Positions 10,186-19,516 are shown, counted from the first letter of the stretch. The stretch: DNA of 64,000 nt from Edwardsiella ictaluri ATCC 33202 (GCF_000264785.1 NZ_AFJI01000052.1:62001-126000), one strand, 5' to 3'. The notes: generated from the sequence alone by a model not told the origin. Numbers and translations are program-made.

Positions 10186-10509
10186 ATGAAGCCCGATATC
10201 ACTTTTTATCGTCGCTTTCAGGCCGATATTTTGGCTGGGCGTAAGACGATTACCATCCGCGATGACAGTGAGTCTCACTTTCAGCCGGGACAGCGGCTCA
10301 TGGTAGGACAGTATGAGGATGGGCGCCCCTTTTGTGAGATTGAGGTGATTGGCGTAACCCCGGTGATGCTGGCGCAGCTGAATGCGCAGCATGCCGCTCA
10401 GGAAAACATGACGCTGGATGCGTTGCGCAGCGTGATCGGGGAGATCTATCCGCAGATCGAGCGGCTTTATGTCATTTCATTTTCACTGGTACGTGCGCTG
10501 GCGGGCTGA
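10186..10509 (+). CDS. yqfB: N4-acetylcytidine amidohydrolase (ASCH domain)
   Basis: A 107-residue single-domain ASCH protein. E. coli YqfB hydrolyses N4-acetylcytidine to cytidine and acetate in nucleoside salvage. The catalytic triad known for the family is in place: K20 and T23 within [11 protein letters not shown], and E73 in QENMT. GTGGAGTAACAT gives a ribosome-binding site for the ATG at 10186. It is not in its E. coli location. No partner gene is evident. Confidence 0.9.
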   Translation: MKPDITFYRRFQADILAGRKTITIRDDSESHFQPGQRLMVGQYEDGRPFCEIEVIGVTPVMLAQLNAQHAAQENMTLDALRSVIGEIYPQIERLYVISFSLVRALAG

Positions 10510-10672
10510 GGTTCGACCCGCGACAGCGGGTGCAGATCCTATCACTTCCCCGCTGTCTGCCGCAGTCGGTGATACGCTCATCTGATAAGGTGTGTAGCTA
10601 GCGTATTTATGTGGCAGATCACCTTGATGGTTTGGTCTATTTTATGACGGTCACGCTTCGTGGTTACATGGA

Positions 10673-10777
10673 TTTGTTAATGAAATGGTCGCCCCCTATA
10701 TCCTGTGCCACAGTGGGACGATAAATCCTCACTACTTGAGCGGAGCGGTCATCATGAACGTTAAAACTATCGGTATC
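10673..10777 (+). repeat. IS110-family left-end repeat, copy 1
   Basis: About 105 bp running from TTTGTTAATGAAATGGTCGC to the first codons of a transposase. The same block recurs at 21673-21780 with a 3-bp insertion and a few substitutions. It includes about 80 bp of non-coding left end and the transposase start. Confidence 0.85.
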
Positions 10778-11147
10778 GATTTGGCAAAAGAGGTTTTCCA
10801 GGTTCATTGAATTGACGAACACGGCCAGCGATTGCCCAACAGGCAGCTCAAACGCACAAAAATGCTTTCCTTTTTTACCAACATCCCTCCATGTTTGAGC
10901 AGCATGGAAGCCTGTGCTTCTGCTCACTTCTGGGTCGGTAAGCTTATGTCGATGGGCCATAACATCAAACTGATGGCCCCTCAGTTCGTCAAGCCCTATG
11001 TCAAAACCAATAAGCATGATGCTGCAGACGCAGAGGCTATTTGCGAAGCCGTTACGTGACCCAACATGCGATGCATGCCTGTCAAGCTCCCTGAGCGACA
11101 AACCGTACTGGCACTTCACCGAAGTCGTCAGCGTTTCATCAAGCAAT
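10754..11147 (+). pseudogene. Decayed IS110-family transposase (N-terminal half)
   Basis: Conceptual translation begins MNVKTIGIDLAKEVFQVH and continues through HDAADAEAICEAVT and VKLPERQTVLALHR. This is the RuvC-like DEDD N-terminal domain of IS110-family transposases; the first catalytic Asp is in GIDLAK. One reading frame runs throughout but carries stops: TGA at 10808, TGA at 11057, and TAG near 11141. The C-terminal serine-containing domain is absent. The element is therefore dead by both point mutation and truncation. The left-end repeat spans its start. Confidence 0.88.
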
Positions 11148-11986
11148 AGAGTGCTCAGTAAGACAGAAACAACACCACCGATTGTTCCGGCAAGTATGAC
11201 GTGATGGTAGGACAGCTCATACCGTGATGGGGAGAACCCGGTTTATTCAAGGCTCCTGAAAGAGCGCTTTGTTGATAGAGGCCTCCATCAGCGTATTCCA
11301 TCAGGGACAGAGGTGTTTCACATCACCTCGGCAAGGTCGGGATCTATGACTGCAATTGATGACCTGCAAATCCACCACACCATATTTAGCTTGGCAAACA
11401 GGAGGCGACCATCTATGAATAAATCAGCGTTAACCGGCAGGATGGCTCCCGCTGGTGCGCCTGTTATGCACTCCGGACGTGGTGTGACATACCCGGCAAC
11501 GTCATCCGGCTCAGCGCCTTGGTGATGCCTCCCCAATTGTTCGAAGGCATCACCAAATGGCATATGTATCTCTGCGCTTCGGGTGTGCAAACGACGTGAG
11601 ATTGTTAAGTTCAGATCATCGTTTCCTTCACGAATGCGACCTGATAGGTATATTAATATATTTAGCTATAAAAATAGCATCCAATACTGTTATTTTTGAT
11701 ATAAAAAAGGTTTGTTGTGATTTTATGAAAATTATAGGGTTATATGGTTATCTTTATCATGCCTCCTGTTAATTAAATGATTAATTATACTTATTTATTT
11801 ATCTATTATCAGCTAGAATGGTGGCTGGAACTGTTTTATTTGATAAACTTTGCTAATACGTTACGGGTGCTTCATGCAATGTCCCAATATAATAAATATT
11901 AACTTTGCTAAATCTTGGTGCAGCAATACTTTAAAAACGATTAATTTTCGTTGTAATAATGGCAAAGTTGTCAATGTTGACGCTAC
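11148..11986. other. Spacer after the IS remnant, no supported gene
   Basis: No ORF here shows a family signal. The first part (11148-11590) is of mixed composition and may be further mobile-element debris. From 11600 the DNA becomes very AT-rich, which is typical of silenced, horizontally acquired promoter regions. It leads into the EAL-like gene. Confidence 0.45.
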
Positions 11987-12901
11987 ATGCAATCAATACC
12001 AGTTCCTCCACATATGAGGAGGCAAATAGAATTAGATAGCATAATGAATAGTGAATATTACCATCTCTTAAGTGATGTCAGATCGAGTGCGCCATCTCAT
12101 AAGCAGGCGGAGGCGCTGCGGGTCAGAATGCAGTATGCGCTCGCTACCGACGAGTTTTATCTGGAGTACCAGCCGCAGTGGAATGTTCATGGGCATATCC
12201 AGGGTGCGGAGCTGTTGATACGCTGGCAGCATCCCCGCTATGGGGTACTGTTGCCCGATCGGTTTATGGACGCCTTGATGAGCTGCCAACTTGGACCCAC
12301 GCTATTTGGCTGGTTAGCTGAGCGCGCTCTGCCGCTGCTACAGCGGCTGCGTAATGAGGTCACGCCGGACTTCACCCTTTCTTTGGCCCTACCGCTGGGC
12401 CTCGCCGCCCATAATGCCGTACTGACCCCCTTTACCCAGCCACTGTCCCAGTATGGTTTGACGCCACCGGTGATCGCATTTATCTGGCAGGGGAGCGACG
12501 AACTGCTGTCGGATCCCGCGTGCCTGGCGGGCATGCACACCCTGCGTGAGCAGGGATATGGGGCCGCGCTGGCGGAGTACGGCGAGGGGTATCGGCAGCT
12601 GGCGGCCCTGAGCCAGCTACCGCTGGATCGGATATATATTCCCCCGGAGGTGATTGGCCTGCTGCCGCATCCGGATGCCATGGTGATGGTTCAGCTGATG
12701 CTGCGCCTGGCGGATAAAATGGCCATGCGCTGCTGCGCGCAGCGGGTCGACAGCGTACAGCAGTTTGAGTGCCTGTCGGCAGCGGGATGCTGCGATTTTC
12801 AGGGTTCCTATCTTTTCCGTCCCCTGAGCGCACACCAGCTGGCGGTCGTATGCCACATGTTGAGTGACGCCGACGAAGAGGAGTCATCCTCTGGCGGGTG
12901 A
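11987..12901 (+). CDS. Degenerate EAL-domain protein (probably catalytically inactive)
   Basis: A protein of up to 304 residues with an EAL-like fold across about residues 45-290. Landmarks are YLEYQPQWN, GAELLIRWQHP (where EAL should be), LAEYGEGYRQLAALSQLPLDRIYI and the final FQGSYLFRPLSA. Several c-di-GMP phosphodiesterase residues are missing: EAL reads ELL, the DDFGTGYS loop reads AEYGEGYR, the following lysine of the xxIKID strand is absent, and the LEITES strand reads FIWQGSD. By analogy with YdiV/RflP or CsrD it may be a protein-binding regulator; this is inference. No signal peptide or GGDEF domain is present. The start is uncertain: ATG 11987 and ATG 12044 both lack a good Shine-Dalgarno, and an AGGAGG at 12017-12022 fits neither. 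Confidence 0.78.
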   Translation: MQSIPVPPHMRRQIELDSIMNSEYYHLLSDVRSSAPSHKQAEALRVRMQYALATDEFYLEYQPQWNVHGHIQGAELLIRWQHPRYGVLLPDRFMDALMSCQLGPTLFGWLAERALPLLQRLRNEVTPDFTLSLALPLGLAAHNAVLTPFTQPLSQYGLTPPVIAFIWQGSDELLSDPACLAGMHTLREQGYGAALAEYGEGYRQLAALSQLPLDRIYIPPEVIGLLPHPDAMVMVQLMLRLADKMAMRCCAQRVDSVQQFECLSAAGCCDFQGSYLFRPLSAHQLAVVCHMLSDADEEESSSGG

Positions 12902-13033
12902 TCCGCTGCGTTATCTCGCGTAATTCCGTTTATCTTACCAGGCATACGACGGTATTTTTGCATTTTCACCGCCTGCGGATTGTGTCACCCTGTTATAAGA
13001 TGGCTTGTGTGATGAATCCGTTAGGCATTAAGA

Positions 13034-15088
13034 ATGAAAAAGGCACCAAAAGCAGCAAAACATCCCTATGAGATCGTGATGCACGGGGATCGCCGGGTTG
13101 ATGATTATTACTGGCTGCGCGACGACACCCGCAGCGATCCACAGGTGTTAGCCTACCTTAACGCGGAAAACGCCTACAGCGAGCGCTGTTTGGCGCCGCA
13201 GTCGGCGCTGCGATCGGCGCTCTTGGCAGAGATGGTGGCGCGTATTCCCCAGCAGGATGCCTCCGTTCCCTATGTGCGCAACGGTTACCGCTACCAGCAC
13301 CGCTACCGGCCCGCCGCCGAATATGCCGAATATTGGCGCCAGCCTGAGTCGGCGTGCCCAGAGAACGAGACGGCGTGGCAGCGGCTGCTGGATACCAATC
13401 AGCGTGCTGAGGGGCATGATTTTTATGCACTGGGCGCGCTGGAGGTCAGCCCGGATAACCGCCTGCTGGCCATCAGCGAGGATACGGTGTCCCGGCGACA
13501 ATATACGCTGCGTGTAAAATCCCTGATGGATGACATCTGGCTGGAGGAGTCGATCGAAGGGTGCGATGGGCATATCGAATGGTGTAACGACTCCCGCGCC
13601 TTTTACTATATCCGCCTGGATCCACAGACCCTGTTGCCTTATCAGATCTATCGCCACCGTCTGGGCACGCCCTGCAGCCAGGATTGCCTGATCTATCAGG
13701 AGTTGGATGACGCGTTTTACCTGGGGCTGGAGAAGTCGCTCTCCCAGCGCTACGTGATGATCCATATCAGCAGCACCACAACCTCCGAGGTTTTGCTGCT
13801 GGATGCCGATGACCCCGAGGCGCGGGCGCACTGCTTCCAGCCGCGTAGGCGCGACCACGAGTATTCGCTGGAGCACTATGACTCGCGTTTTTATATCCGA
13901 TCTAACCGGGAAGGGCAGAATTTTGCCCTGTACTGTGGACCGGATGGCGATGTACTGAGCTGGCAGACGCTGGTGCCGCCCCGCGATGCGGTCATGCTGG
14001 AGGACTTCTGTCTGTTTCAGGAGTGGCTGGTGGTGGAGGAGCGCACCCACGGTTTGACGACGCTGCGCCAGATCCGTCGCGATGACGGAGAGGAGCGACT
14101 GATCCATTTCGACGATCCAACCTATGTCACCTGGTTGGGCTATAACCCGCAGCCAGAGATTGCCAAACTGCGCTACGGCTACGCATCAATGACGACGCCG
14201 GGCAGTGTCTATGAGCTGGATTTGAACAGCGGTGAGCGGCGCCTGCTGAAGCAGCAGAGCGTGGCGGAATTTAGCGCGCAGGACTACGCCAGCGAACGCA
14301 TCTGGCTGCGGGCGCGGGACGGCGTGGATGTGCCGGTGTCCCTGGTCTACCGGCGCGATCGTTTTGTGCGCGGACAGAATCCGATCCTGATCTATGGCTA
14401 CGGCGCCTATGGCAGCAGCATGGATCCCGGCTTCAGCACCAGCCGCCTGAGTCTGCTCGACCGGGGCTTTGTGTTTGCGCTGGCCCACGTCCGTGGCGGC
14501 GCCGATCTGGGACAGCAGTGGTATGAGGACGGTAAGCTACTGCATAAGCTGAACTCATTTTATGATTTTATCGATGTTACGCAGGGGCTGGTCCGTCAGG
14601 GGTATGCCGCCACCGATCAGGTCTATGCCATGGGCGGCAGCGCCGGTGGGCTGCTGGTGGGCGGAGTGCTTAATATGGCTCCCCAGCTTTACCGCGGCGC
14701 AGTCGCCCAGGTACCTTTCGTCGACGTCGTGACGACCATGCTGGACCCCTCGATCCCGCTGACGACCGGTGAGTATGATGAGTGGGGGAATCCGGAGGAT
14801 CCCGAATACTACCACTACATGCAGCGTTACAGCCCCTATGATGGGGTCCGGGCACAGGCCTACCCCCATCTGTTGGTGACCACCGGACTCCATGACTCTC
14901 AGGTGCAATACTGGGAGCCAGCCAAGTGGGTGGCACGCCTGCGTGAGATGAAATGTGATGATAACCTGCTGCTGCTGCATACCGATATGGAGGCGGGGCA
15001 CGGGGGAAAATCGGGGCGCTTTAAAGCCTATGAAGATATTGCGTTGGAATATGCGTTTATTTTAACGCTGTCTGGCGTAACACAATAG
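13034..15088 (+). CDS. ptrB: Oligopeptidase B
   Basis: A 684-residue cytoplasmic serine peptidase (S9A prolyl oligopeptidase family) that cuts small peptides after Arg or Lys. The N-terminal beta-propeller covers roughly residues 70-400, and the alpha/beta hydrolase domain follows. The nucleophile motif GGSAGGLL is visible, with the oxyanion region GYGAYGSSMDP, an Asp in GLHDSQV and the catalytic His in EAGHGGKSGR. Length is close to E. coli PtrB (686). It is followed after 32 bp by the hydrolase gene in the same direction. Confidence 0.96.
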   Translation: MKKAPKAAKHPYEIVMHGDRRVDDYYWLRDDTRSDPQVLAYLNAENAYSERCLAPQSALRSALLAEMVARIPQQDASVPYVRNGYRYQHRYRPAAEYAEYWRQPESACPENETAWQRLLDTNQRAEGHDFYALGALEVSPDNRLLAISEDTVSRRQYTLRVKSLMDDIWLEESIEGCDGHIEWCNDSRAFYYIRLDPQTLLPYQIYRHRLGTPCSQDCLIYQELDDAFYLGLEKSLSQRYVMIHISSTTTSEVLLLDADDPEARAHCFQPRRRDHEYSLEHYDSRFYIRSNREGQNFALYCGPDGDVLSWQTLVPPRDAVMLEDFCLFQEWLVVEERTHGLTTLRQIRRDDGEERLIHFDDPTYVTWLGYNPQPEIAKLRYGYASMTTPGSVYELDLNSGERRLLKQQSVAEFSAQDYASERIWLRARDGVDVPVSLVYRRDRFVRGQNPILIYGYGAYGSSMDPGFSTSRLSLLDRGFVFALAHVRGGADLGQQWYEDGKLLHKLNSFYDFIDVTQGLVRQGYAATDQVYAMGGSAGGLLVGGVLNMAPQLYRGAVAQVPFVDVVTTMLDPSIPLTTGEYDEWGNPEDPEYYHYMQRYSPYDGVRAQAYPHLLVTTGLHDSQVQYWEPAKWVARLREMKCDDNLLLLHTDMEAGHGGKSGRFKAYEDIALEYAFILTLSGVTQ

Positions 15089-15120
15089 ACCCGCTTGGGT
15101 GAGCTTTAGCAAGGAGTCGT

Positions 15121-15930
15121 ATGCCAATACTGCATTTACACCAGCGCGATATGTACTATGAGGACCACGGCAGCGGCTTTCCGCTGGTGTTGGGCCACAG
15201 CTACCTGTTCGATGCCGATATGTGGCGTCCGCAGATCGAGGCGCTGAGCGCCCACTACCGCGTCATCGTACCGGAGCTGTGGGGACACGGCCGCTCTGCG
15301 GCGCTACCGGAGGGGCACCACTCGCTAGCCTGCCTGGCGCAGGATACCCTGGCACTGCTGGACAGCCTGGGGATCGAGCGTTTTGCAGTGGTGGGGCTGT
15401 CCGTCGGCGGAATGTGGGGAGCCGAACTGGCGGCGTTGACCGGCGATCGCTGTGCGGCGCTGGTTCTGATGGATACGTTCGTGGGACGCGAGCCGGAGGT
15501 AACCCACCAGCGCTATTTTGCCATGCTGGAGGCTATCGAGCAGGCCGGCGCTATCCCGCCGCCGCTGCTGGCGCAGATAGCACCGCTGTTCTTCCGTCAG
15601 ACGCCGGAGCCTGACCTGATCGCCGCGCTGAGCGAGCGCCTGGCCAGACTACCCGCAGAGACGCTACGCGACAGCATCGTTCCGCTGGGGCGGATGATCT
15701 TTGGACGCCCGGATCGCTGCGATCTGTTGACCCGGCTGCACATGCCCTCGCTGGTGATCACCGGGGCAGAGGATCGACCGCGCCCACCGCTGGAGGGATA
15801 TCTGATGGCTGAGATGCTGAACTGCCGTCAGGAGGTGGTTGCCGGGGCCGGGCATATCTGTACGCTGGAGCAGCCGCAGCGGGTGAACCAGCTGCTGCTG
15901 ACGTTTTTACAGCGGAGTCTGCCGCGCTAA
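15121..15930 (+). CDS. Alpha/beta-fold hydrolase, substrate unknown
   Basis: A 269-residue soluble alpha/beta hydrolase. The oxyanion segment LGHSYLF, the nucleophile elbow GLSVGG (about residues 97-102), a likely acid Asp in ITGAEDRPRP and a His in GAGHICTLEQP form a plausible triad. The layout resembles 3-oxoadipate enol-lactonases and related esterases, but no neighbouring catabolic genes support that role. There is no signal peptide. AAGGAG lies 6 bp before the ATG, and the gene sits 32 bp behind ptrB, so it may be co-transcribed with it. Confidence 0.87.
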   Translation: MPILHLHQRDMYYEDHGSGFPLVLGHSYLFDADMWRPQIEALSAHYRVIVPELWGHGRSAALPEGHHSLACLAQDTLALLDSLGIERFAVVGLSVGGMWGAELAALTGDRCAALVLMDTFVGREPEVTHQRYFAMLEAIEQAGAIPPPLLAQIAPLFFRQTPEPDLIAALSERLARLPAETLRDSIVPLGRMIFGRPDRCDLLTRLHMPSLVITGAEDRPRPPLEGYLMAEMLNCRQEVVAGAGHICTLEQPQRVNQLLLTFLQRSLPR

Positions 15931-16566
15931 GCCGCCATCTCGCAGTGCGAGGCGTGGGCCAGATAAAAAGGGAGCTGATGTCTGACGGCTCCTCCCCAAA
16001 ACATTATCAGTACACCGTGATGATGTTGCTGTTGGCCCCCGCTATACCCGCATCCACCCTGTCGGGGTTCCTCCCCCGACAGTATCCCGGGTGACTGGTG
16101 GAGCGCATTTTTACGCAACCTCAGATACCATAACACCCGCCTTGATTGCACACTGCTTGCTTATCCCTTTTTCAGGGGAACAGGCGGGTCTGCAACCGCT
16201 GATCTCTGGCCACTCCAGACCTCGGCAATCACACAGTGAGAAGCTGCGGGGCAGGGCACCCGCTGAGAATATCACTGAACATGAGGTTACGGCTGAGATG
16301 CCTGTCGGCACGCTTAATTATGCGTTTAACGTGCACCGATGCTGGTGTGGGGGAAGTGACGCGGGATCAGAGCAACGCTCATATCACGCTGCGTCTTTTA
16401 TGCTACTGGTGGAGAGAGGTCAGTGGCGGACTGAAAAATTCAGGGAAAACCAGAGAAACAGACATAGAGGAGAGGCCTTACGGGTAGATCACAATCCTCT
16501 ATGCCTGTCTTTATTTATAGGGAGCCGTCAGGCCTGGCGCCCCTTTATGCTATCCGCAGACGTGGA
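15931..16566. other. Gene-free region between hydrolase and porin
   Basis: No gene is supported: ORFs here lack ribosome-binding sites and family features. It should contain the 3' ends of two convergent transcripts. Its most visible feature is the hairpin at 16059-16082. Confidence 0.5.
16059..16082. other. Strong 9-bp hairpin without U-tract
   Basis: CTGTCGGGG pairs perfectly with CCCCGACAG across a 6-nt loop. It lies between convergent genes, but neither strand has a T-run, so its role as a terminator is uncertain. Confidence 0.5.
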
Positions 16567-17688
16567 TTAGAACTGGTAAACCAGACCCAGAGCAACGATG
16601 TCATCGGTATTGATGCTGTTCGCGCGGGTGAAGTCGTTATTGTCCAGCAGGTTGATCTTGTAATCAACGTAGGTGGACATGTTCTTGTTGAAGTAGTAGG
16701 TCGCGCCCAGGTCAACGTATTTCACCAGGTCAGCCTTGCCACCGTTAAAGCCGTTGTAGGCGTTCAGCTCAGAGGCCCTGGACTGCAGGTAGGCGATGGA
16801 CGGACGCAGACCGAAGTCAAACTGATACTGGGCCACGGCTTCGAAGTTCTTCGCCTTGTTAGCGATACCTGTGGAGCCGAACGGGGTCATGTTCTGGGTT
16901 TCAGTGTACATGGTGGCCAGGTAGATGTTGTTGGCATCATACTTCAGGCCGGCACCCCAGGACTGGGCTTTGTTACCGCCGGCAACGTTGGAGTTAGACT
17001 GGTTGCCGTGCCACTTCTGAACGGTAGTACGGTTAGAGGTGGTGTACGCCGCACCGGCGCTGATGCCCCAGCCCAGATCGTAGGTGGTGGACAGACCGAA
17101 GCCATCGCCGTTCTGCTTAGTCAGCTTGTCACGGCCGTTGTTGCTTTCGCCAGTGGTATCGTTTTTACCCTGATACTGCAGAGCGAGGTTCAGACCGTCA
17201 ACCAGGCCAAAGAAGCCGTTGTTACGGTAGGTGGCCAAGTTGTTGGCGCGCTGGGTCATAAAGTTATCGGACTGGGCAGAGGTGTCGCCGCCGAACTCCG
17301 GCAGCACGTCGGTCCAGCCTTCGATGTCGTACAGCACGCCGTAGTTACGGCCGTAGTCGATAGAGCCGTAGTTGCCGTACTTCAGGCCGGCAAAGCCCAG
17401 ACGGGTGAAGAAGTTAGATGAATTGCTTTCCGGCTGGTTAACGTTAGCCTGAGCTTCCCACTGGCCATAACCGGTCAGCTGATCGTTAATCTGGGTTTCG
17501 CCTTTGAAGCCGAAACGGACGTAGGACTGGTCGCCATCCACACTATGATTTTGAGAGAAGTAATGCAGACCGTCTACTTTACCGTACAGATCCAGCTTGT
17601 TGCCGTCTTTGTTGTAGATTTCCGCAGCGTTGGCTGCGCCTGCAACTAACAGAGCAGGAATAACGGCTGCCAGCAGATTACGTTTCAC
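16567..17688 (-). CDS. OmpC/OmpF-type general porin
   Basis: A 373-residue outer-membrane trimeric porin for passive diffusion of small solutes. It has a signal peptide ending AGAANA, a mature start [19 protein letters not shown], the loop-3 constriction motif LPEFGGD and a C-terminal aromatic residue (VYQF). The start is taken as GTG 17688, because AAGGA lies 8 bp upstream and the signal peptide begins [14 protein letters not shown]. The longer upstream frame adds residues that cannot belong to a signal peptide. A MicF-like sRNA gene lies divergent upstream, the arrangement seen at ompC in E. coli, so ompC orthology is likely but not proven. Confidence 0.94.
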   Translation of the reverse strand: MKRNLLAAVIPALLVAGAANAAEIYNKDGNKLDLYGKVDGLHYFSQNHSVDGDQSYVRFGFKGETQINDQLTGYGQWEAQANVNQPESNSSNFFTRLGFAGLKYGNYGSIDYGRNYGVLYDIEGWTDVLPEFGGDTSAQSDNFMTQRANNLATYRNNGFFGLVDGLNLALQYQGKNDTTGESNNGRDKLTKQNGDGFGLSTTYDLGWGISAGAAYTTSNRTTVQKWHGNQSNSNVAGGNKAQSWGAGLKYDANNIYLATMYTETQNMTPFGSTGIANKAKNFEAVAQYQFDFGLRPSIAYLQSRASELNAYNGFNGGKADLVKYVDLGATYYFNKNMSTYVDYKINLLDNNDFTRANSINTDDIVALGLVYQF

Positions 17689-18052
17689 AATAATATTCCT
17701 TCTTAGTTGCTGACCGGTGCGGTCAGGTATGAGATGCCACTGCTTATTTTGTTTTTTGGTGCTGCGAGTGAGAACTAAATTGCGTTCCATCTGTCAAAGT
17801 AAACACATCGGGCACGCCCTAATGATAGGTGTTTTTTCAGCTAAATAAAAAGCAGAGTTCCATTTAATATATTAAATGGCGTAATTAACTATGTGTAAAT
17901 GTAAATGTTGCTATATTTTATAACGCGCCGTATGTTTTTTATGCGGTTGCGCAATTGTCAGTGTTTTGTTATTTGTCGTGCTATCTGTTTTGACTATTCT
18001 GGCTAATTCTTGGCGATCACACAAAATGTCAATATTATCTCTATTGTTATCG

Positions 18053-18058
18053 TATACT
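18053..18058 (+). promoter_or_regulatory. Likely -10 box of the MicF-like sRNA
   Basis: TATACT lies a few bases before the proposed sRNA 5' end. A convincing -35 hexamer at 16-18 bp is not visible, which suggests an activated promoter. Confidence 0.45.
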
Positions 18059-18060
18059 TA

Positions 18061-18146
18061 GACCTCATCATTGTTACTGCATTTTATTTTTTACTGTGTC
18101 TTAAAGCTTTCTTTTTAAGCCAACCCTTCGGGTTGGCTTTTTTTTT
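18061..18146 (+). ncRNA. micF: MicF-like small RNA
   Basis: A compact transcription unit of about 85 nt with no ORF: a -10 box at 18053-18058 and a strong intrinsic terminator at its end (GCCAACC, loop CTTCG, GGTTGGC, then nine Ts). Its 5' end (ACCTCATCATTGTTACTGCA) resembles the conserved 5' end of E. coli MicF (GCTATCATCATTAAC), the part that pairs with ompF mRNA. It is divergent from a general porin gene, the same topology as micF/ompC. The A/T-rich middle would suit Hfq binding. The family call is inference from position and a short similarity; the terminator stem differs from that of E. coli MicF. Confidence 0.55.
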
Positions 18147-18641
18147 CATAAAAACCTCTTGCTAATCATCATAAATCTCTATTCATTTGAGTCTTTGTTC
18201 TATTTTTTTGGCAGGAATTATTATTAATAATATTAGGCCATGATACATCCTTCTAATTGTATGTGGTGTGTTTTTAATTTATTTACATATATGTAATGAT
18301 CATGTTTTATTGTTTTTTCTGTGTTTGGTGTGAACTATAAATTTCGTGGCGGGTTAATACTATTTTACGCTGTTTGTATTATTAACAATGTTTTTATTTA
18401 ATAAGGAGTGTATTTCATTGATGATATAATAGAGTATGGGAATGATAGAGTTATTTGGTTTTTTATAAGGGTTGTCTTAGCCATGGCATGATTCGATGGT
18501 GATTATTTTCCGAGAAATAGAAGGCGAAAAATACCACGCTATAGATAATCGTTGGCATCGCTGCGTATGTCGCACTAGCCGTACCCGGTACTCCCGGTGA
18601 AATCAATGAAAAGGAATCACTGCGCCTGCATATAATACAAA
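18147..18641. other. AT-rich gene-free region
   Basis: Nothing convincing is seen on either strand. The region is very AT-rich up to about 18480 and contains no ORF with a ribosome-binding site or family signal. Confidence 0.45.
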
Positions 18642-18667
18642 AACCCGCCGTAGCGGGTTATTTTTCA
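18642..18667 (-). terminator. Bidirectional terminator after the small basic gene
   Basis: The stem AACCCGC / GCGGGTT with a 4-nt loop has T-runs on both sides (ATTTTTC on plus, TTTTTG on minus). It lies 24 bp beyond the stop of the minus-strand small gene. Confidence 0.85.
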
Positions 18668-18682
18668 AAAGTGCTGTTGTTT

Positions 18683-18799
18683 TTATTCTACCACATCCCC
18701 CGTGTGGGCGCGTTTAGCACGTTTTGCCGCGCGCTTTTCCACCAGCGTTTTCTGCGGTTTTTTCTTGGCATTTTTTTTGCTATCCATTCCCTTACTCAT
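18683..18799 (-). CDS. Small, highly basic 38-residue protein
   Basis: The protein begins MSKGMDSKKNAKKKPQKT and is about one-third Lys/Arg. GAGAGG lies 6 bp before the ATG and a terminator follows the stop, so the gene unit is complete. There is no membrane segment or cysteine. The composition suggests nucleic-acid or ribosome binding, but no function is known to me. It was too short to stand out by length and was found from its ribosome-binding site and terminator. Confidence 0.7.
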   Translation of the reverse strand: MSKGMDSKKNAKKKPQKTLVEKRAAKRAKRAHTGDVVE

Positions 18800-19013
18800 A
18801 GTAGCCTCTCTTTAACTATCGTTGGGTAGGTTGCCTAATTACTTAAGCTCCGTTGCGACTGAGTTGCAAGGTTATATTTGTGATTTTAAGATAACATATT
18901 GTTCTTGTTTATGTTATTTTAAATCGACGGCTGGAAAGTAACGCTGCCATGCGTAGCTTTCAAACTGGCAGCACGTCGTGATACTGAGGGTGTAAGATGA
19001 AGGTCTTCGGGGA

Positions 19014-19035
19014 GGGCACACCGGTCTGTGTGCCC
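19014..19035 (-). other. Hairpin after the 80-residue ORF
   Basis: GGGCACAC pairs with GTGTGCCC across a 6-nt loop, 7 bp beyond the minus-strand stop at 19043. There is no T-run, so it is a possible weak or Rho-assisted terminator. Confidence 0.45.
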
Positions 19036-19042
19036 CTGGTTA

Positions 19043-19285
19043 TCAGGCGGCGGTTGGCATGCCGCATAGCTTGGTTAGATTGCGGGCGCCGACCATGACG
19101 GTCGCGACATAGGATTGCCGTCGGGTGACGACCTCTACGGCAATGAGTTTATCCCGGTATTTCAGGTGGTAGATACAAGGCCATCCTTGACGGGTGCGGC
19201 CGAAGGCGTTTGCATGCTGGTCGATAGCGGCATGGGCAACAACAAGGTGAGAGAAGTTTGTATCGCCTTTAATGATCCGTTTCAT
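19043..19285 (-). CDS. Hypothetical 80-residue protein
   Basis: I do not recognise this protein. It has no signal peptide or membrane helix; a central stretch (IYHLKYRDKLIAVEVVTRRQSYVATVMV) could form a small beta sheet. AGGGAG lies 6 bp before the ATG, and a stable hairpin follows the stop. These two signals are the main reasons to accept it. It stands alone between the small basic gene and pfkB. Confidence 0.5.
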   Translation of the reverse strand: MKRIIKGDTNFSHLVVAHAAIDQHANAFGRTRQGWPCIYHLKYRDKLIAVEVVTRRQSYVATVMVGARNLTKLCGMPTAA

Positions 19286-19516
19286 ACAGGCTCCCTACAT
19301 AAATCCATCAATTTGCTCTGTTCAGCGTAGGCTGACCTTTCTGTTATAGCACCATTCCCTATACTTCGACACGTTTCAGTCAGAATTTCCGCTCGTTAGT
19401 TAACAATACCGTTCGGTCAAGCTCCGCGGAATCCCCTATAGGTGATCGCGCACTGCAGGATGAGGGGAGGCAAGGCATGCTACGCTGAAATAAACTCTAC
19501 CGATTAAGGCGCGCAT

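Noticed and set aside
10754-11147. TGA recoding (selenocysteine or tryptophan) in the transposase
   Set aside because: A TAG stop also occurs and the C-terminal half is missing; simple decay explains all of it.
11318-11590. Minus-strand 90-codon ORF after the IS remnant
   Set aside because: No family signal or ribosome-binding site; lies in probable mobile-element debris.
15931-16566. Several ORFs of 60-160 codons
   Set aside because: Overlapping frames on both strands, no ribosome-binding sites and no recognisable features.
16501-17421. Long plus-strand ORF over the porin
   Set aside because: It is antisense to a clear porin gene and has repetitive Val/Gly-rich composition caused by the opposite strand's codon bias.
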